From Streptosporangiales bacterium (GTDB lineage Bacteria > Actinomycetota > Actinomycetes > Streptosporangiales > WHST01), in contig WHTA01000051.1 of the NCBI GenBank assembly GCA_009379825.1, positions 1-41,833 of the forward strand: DNA of 41,833 nt, in the 5' to 3' direction. Every line of letters begins with the position of its first letter. Positions within the stretch are counted from its first letter, which is position 1. The translations under genes were made by a program, and so were the position numbers. The notes under the pieces were generated by a model. It ran no database searches. It had not been told where the DNA came from and worked only from the letters and a program-made list of their open reading frames with translations. This document shows, in pieces, positions 39,818 to 41,833 of this stretch.

Positions 39818-40867
39818 TTGCATCAACCCCCTACCTGGGCAGAGCTGATCTTTGCCGTAGCCGCGGTCGTGGTCGGTGTCACCGCGGCCGTGCTCATACG
39901 GGTACTCGTCAAGCGGCTCAACGGCCGGTTGCCGCGCAGTGCCTGGACTCGGGACGACGTATTCGTGAATGCCCTGCGCGATCTGGCGTCCTCGGCGCTG
40001 GTGATCGGGGGTGCCTGGTTCGCGGCCACCCTGCTGCCGCTGACCGGCACGGTGAGCAAGTGGACGTACCGGCTCCTGTTGAGCCTGCTGATCCTGTTGG
40101 TCGCCCTTGCGGTGAGCCGGCTGGTGGGCAGCCTGGTACGCACGGTGCTCACCAAGACCGGGGTGGCGAGCTCGGCCAGCATCTTCGTGAACATCGCGCG
40201 CATCGCGGTGCTCGCGGTCGGCATGTTGATCTTGCTGCAGACGATGGGCGTCTCGATCACCCCGCTACTGACCGCCATGGGAGTCGGCGGTATCGCGATC
40301 GCCCTCGCCCTGCAGGACACCTTGGCGAACCTGTTCGCCGGCGTACACCTGCTGGCGTCGCGGAAGCTGCAACCGGGCAACTACATCAAGCTCCCGGACG
40401 GCCACGAGGGATACGTGGTCGACATCAACTGGCGCAACACCACGATGCGTGACCTGCTCGACAACATGGTCATCGTGCCGAACGCGATGATCTCCAACAG
40501 CGCCGTGGTCAACTACGACCAGCCGGCGAAGGACCTGTACATGGTCGTACAGGCCCGCGTCACCTACGACTGCGACCTGGCCACGGTCGAGCGGATCATC
40601 GTCGCCGTCGGCCGTGACGTCCTGTCGAGCATCGACGGCGGCGTCGCCGACGCCGAGCCCGTCGTCCGGTTCCACACCTTCGGCGACCTCGGCATCGAGT
40701 TCTCCGTGATCATGCAGATCGAGGAGTACGGCGACCAGTTCCTGATCAAGCACGAGTTCGTCAAGCGCCTGCACGAGCGCTTCCGCGCCGAAGGCATCGA
40801 CATCCCGCACCCAATGCGCGGCATGGACTTCCTCGAACGCGAGCCGCTAGGAACCGCCGCAAGCTAG
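39818..40867 (+). CDS. MscS-family mechanosensitive channel
   Basis: This protein of 349 residues has four to five N-terminal membrane helices (for example ELIFAVAAVVVGVTAAVLIR, LLLSLLILLVALAVSRLVG and IARIAVLAVGMLILLQTMG). The MscS pore helix GIAIALALQDTLANLFAGV comes next, then the beta domain KLQPGNYIKLPDGHEGYVVD. It should release osmolytes on hypo-osmotic shock. TTG 39818 is chosen because GGAG at 39808-39811 lies six bases upstream; a TTG at 39806 directly after the preceding stop is less likely. A hairpin follows its stop. Confidence 0.9.
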   Translation: MHQPPTWAELIFAVAAVVVGVTAAVLIRVLVKRLNGRLPRSAWTRDDVFVNALRDLASSALVIGGAWFAATLLPLTGTVSKWTYRLLLSLLILLVALAVSRLVGSLVRTVLTKTGVASSASIFVNIARIAVLAVGMLILLQTMGVSITPLLTAMGVGGIAIALALQDTLANLFAGVHLLASRKLQPGNYIKLPDGHEGYVVDINWRNTTMRDLLDNMVIVPNAMISNSAVVNYDQPAKDLYMVVQARVTYDCDLATVERIIVAVGRDVLSSIDGGVADAEPVVRFHTFGDLGIEFSVIMQIEEYGDQFLIKHEFVKRLHERFRAEGIDIPHPMRGMDFLEREPLGTAAS

Positions 40868-40901
40868 CCCCCGCCGGCTGGCCGACCCGACCGCCGGCGC
40901 C

Positions 40902-40920
40902 GGCCACCTGGCAGGTGGCC
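40902..40920 (+). terminator. Possible terminator hairpin after the MscS gene
   Basis: GGCCACCTG-G-CAGGTGGCC is a perfect inverted repeat starting 35 bases after the MscS stop. It has no T-tract, so it is at best a U-less terminator of the type common in high-GC actinobacteria. It also marks the beginning of the repeat-rich stretch. Confidence 0.45.
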
Positions 40921-41540
40921 CCGGGGGTGGGCTCCGCCGCCGGCTCGCACGCCGCGCGGCCGGCCCCGGGTGCGGCCAGTGGCTGCGCTGGGCACGGCCG
41001 GCCTGCCGGCCGTGCACCCACCCCGCGCCCGCAGTGGCCGGTGACCAGCTCGCCGGTCCGGCGGCCAGTAACCGACGCGGCTGCCCGCCCGCCCCGTCGC
41101 GGGGTGGCGACCAGCTTGCCGGCCAGGTGCCCGTTTGCCAATGACCGGGTGCAGACCGCCTTGTCGGGCTCGCACACCCGGTAGCCCGCTGCGTGCCGAC
41201 ACGCGAGCGGCCGGTAGCCACCTTGCCCGCCGCATTTTGCCCGGCCGTCCACGTGCCCACGGCCGGTGGCCGTGGCCGGCCCCGCGTGCCCACGCCGGCG
41301 CCGGTAGCCGGCTTCCGATGACCGGTGGTCCGTGCCCCGCCGAGTTGCCCGCACGCGCCCGACGGCCGGTGGCCGTGGCCCGGGCCCCGCCCATTGCCCG
41401 TACGCCCGGCGCCGGTGGCCAGCTTGCCGGCTTCCGATGACCGGTGGTCCGTGCCCCGCCGAGTTGCCCGCACGCCCGGTGGCCGGCAGCCGGCGCCCAC
41501 GCCGCGTGCGCGGGGCCGGGCAGGTGGGCGGGTCAGGTGA
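40921..41540. repeat. GC-rich degenerate repeat array with a 50-bp direct repeat
   Basis: This stretch of about 620 bases is built from CCGGTAGCC/CCGGTGGCC-like words, GTTGCCCG words and GRCCAGCTYGCCGG words (41043, 41109, 41417). A 50-base direct repeat is exact at 41307-41356 and 41426-41475, 119 bases apart; it begins GCCGGCTTCCGATGACCGG. Frames are open through it on several frames, but the peptides are low-complexity (TGHRKPATG-like) and no gene is credible. It lies between the MscS gene and the truncated MFS gene. Confidence 0.75.
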
Positions 41541-41700
41541 CCTGGGGGCGGGCCGGGGGACTCGTGGGTGTTCGGGTTCGCCGGTGGCCTTTGCCGGGAG
41601 GAGGGCGCAGGCGGCCAGGGCGCACATGACCGCGGCGAGGGTGAAGCCGGTGGCTGGGCCGTACTCCTCGATCACGCGGCCGGCCACTACTGCGCCTAGT
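41540..41700 (-). pseudogene. C-terminal fragment of an MFS transporter, cut by an insertion sequence
   Basis: On the minus strand, 41687 and upstream codons read VAVLGAVVAGRVIEEYGPAT and then GFTLAAVMCALAACALLPAK, the pattern of the last helices of a major facilitator superfamily transporter. The 5' part is missing because the IS701-like element begins at about 41701-41703. Downstream the frame has no stop codon for more than 250 codons and runs on through the GC-rich repeat array, which suggests that the repeats replaced the original end of the gene. The exact 3' limit of homology is uncertain. Confidence 0.65.
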
Positions 41701-41833
41701 ACTGCAACGGCACTTGCTTGACAGGTAGTTGATCATGGTCGGGTGGTTACCGATCTGGTGATAGATGAGCTGGATACCTTGCATGAGCGGGTCGCGGGCC
41801 GGTTCGGGCGGGCGGAGCCGCGGGCTCGGGTGC
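41701..41833 (+). mobile_element. Left end of an IS701-like insertion sequence
   Basis: The sequence from about 41703 (TGCAACGGCACTTGCTTGAC) has the look of an IS terminal end, lies directly at the break in the MFS frame, and is followed within about 40 bases by a transposase-like start. Its other end is beyond the window. The terminal repeat cannot be confirmed without the right end. Confidence 0.6.
41743..41833 (+). CDS. IS701-family transposase, N-terminal part
   Basis: From GTG 41743 the frame reads VVTDLVIDELDTLHERVAGR and then FGRAEPRARV to the window edge. The HERVAGRFGRAEPR segment matches the start of IS701-type DDE transposases as I remember them. No clear ribosome site is seen. 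About 30 residues are present, so family assignment rests on this short motif. Confidence 0.6.
   Translation, partial: MVTDLVIDELDTLHERVAGRFGRAEPRARV

Noticed and set aside
40761-41687. A 308-codon minus-strand open frame through the repeat array
   Set aside because: Only its first 40 or so codons look like protein (MFS helices). The rest is low-complexity translation of GC-rich repeats and runs antisense into the MscS gene.

Overview
The window is high-GC DNA from an actinomycete. It carries a WhiB7-type regulator, a mycoredoxin (which implies mycothiol), an AdnAB recombination nuclease, an F420-type luciferase-like oxidoreductase and many GTG starts. The genus cannot be fixed from sequence alone. 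A conserved actinobacterial gene order is recognisable as a backbone and matches, from memory, the Mycobacterium tuberculosis Rv3197A-Rv3211 order: whiB7, uvrD2, mrx1, nudC, adnB, adnA, a gap, alkyltransferase-like gene, moeZ, a gap, tetR, DUF3107, ferritin-like gene, rhlE. The gaps are filled with accessory blocks.

Layout. 1-5240: start of an unknown gene, whiB7 with a long regulated leader, uvrD2, mrx1, nudC and a thioesterase. 5244-11716: a relic of a helicase C-terminus, then adnB and adnA. 11771-16550: an acyl-CoA catabolic block (acyl-CoA dehydrogenase, CaiB/BaiF CoA-transferase, MaoC hydratase) with a FadR-type GntR regulator and a divergent LLM oxidoreductase. Two matching palindromes flank the regulator. 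16543-18718: a YczE-like membrane protein divergent from a MocR regulator, with a palindrome between them. 19045-22097: glycosyltransferase, ArsR/SRPBCC/VOC cluster with a frameshift in the SRPBCC gene, and two small unrecognised reading frames. 22141-24545: alkyltransferase-like protein, MoeZ and Ku. 24732-29969: secreted M36 metallopeptidase, SDR, a frameshifted anchored protein and a LysE exporter. 29979-31857: separate LigD ligase and LigD polymerase genes. 31876-34556: small acidic protein, TetR, DUF3107, a YeaQ-like membrane protein, an 80-bp tandem repeat and a ferritin-like protein. 35002-40867: a plus-strand run of DEAD-box helicase, hydrolase, DUF2236 protein, flavin disulfide reductase-like protein and MscS channel. 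40868-41833: a GC-rich repeat array, the C-terminus of an MFS transporter and the left end of an IS701-like element that appears to interrupt it.

Function. The region is rich in DNA repair: UvrD2, AdnAB, an alkyltransferase-like protein, Ku, and LigD ligase and polymerase. Redox and stress genes (Mrx1, NudC, WhiB7) sit beside them. The clearest regulatory structure is the whiB7 leader: a WhiB7-type promoter, a 77-codon upstream reading frame, and three mutually exclusive RNA stems ending in an intrinsic terminator. This fits translation-dependent attenuation of whiB7. No tRNA, rRNA or CRISPR array was recognised.
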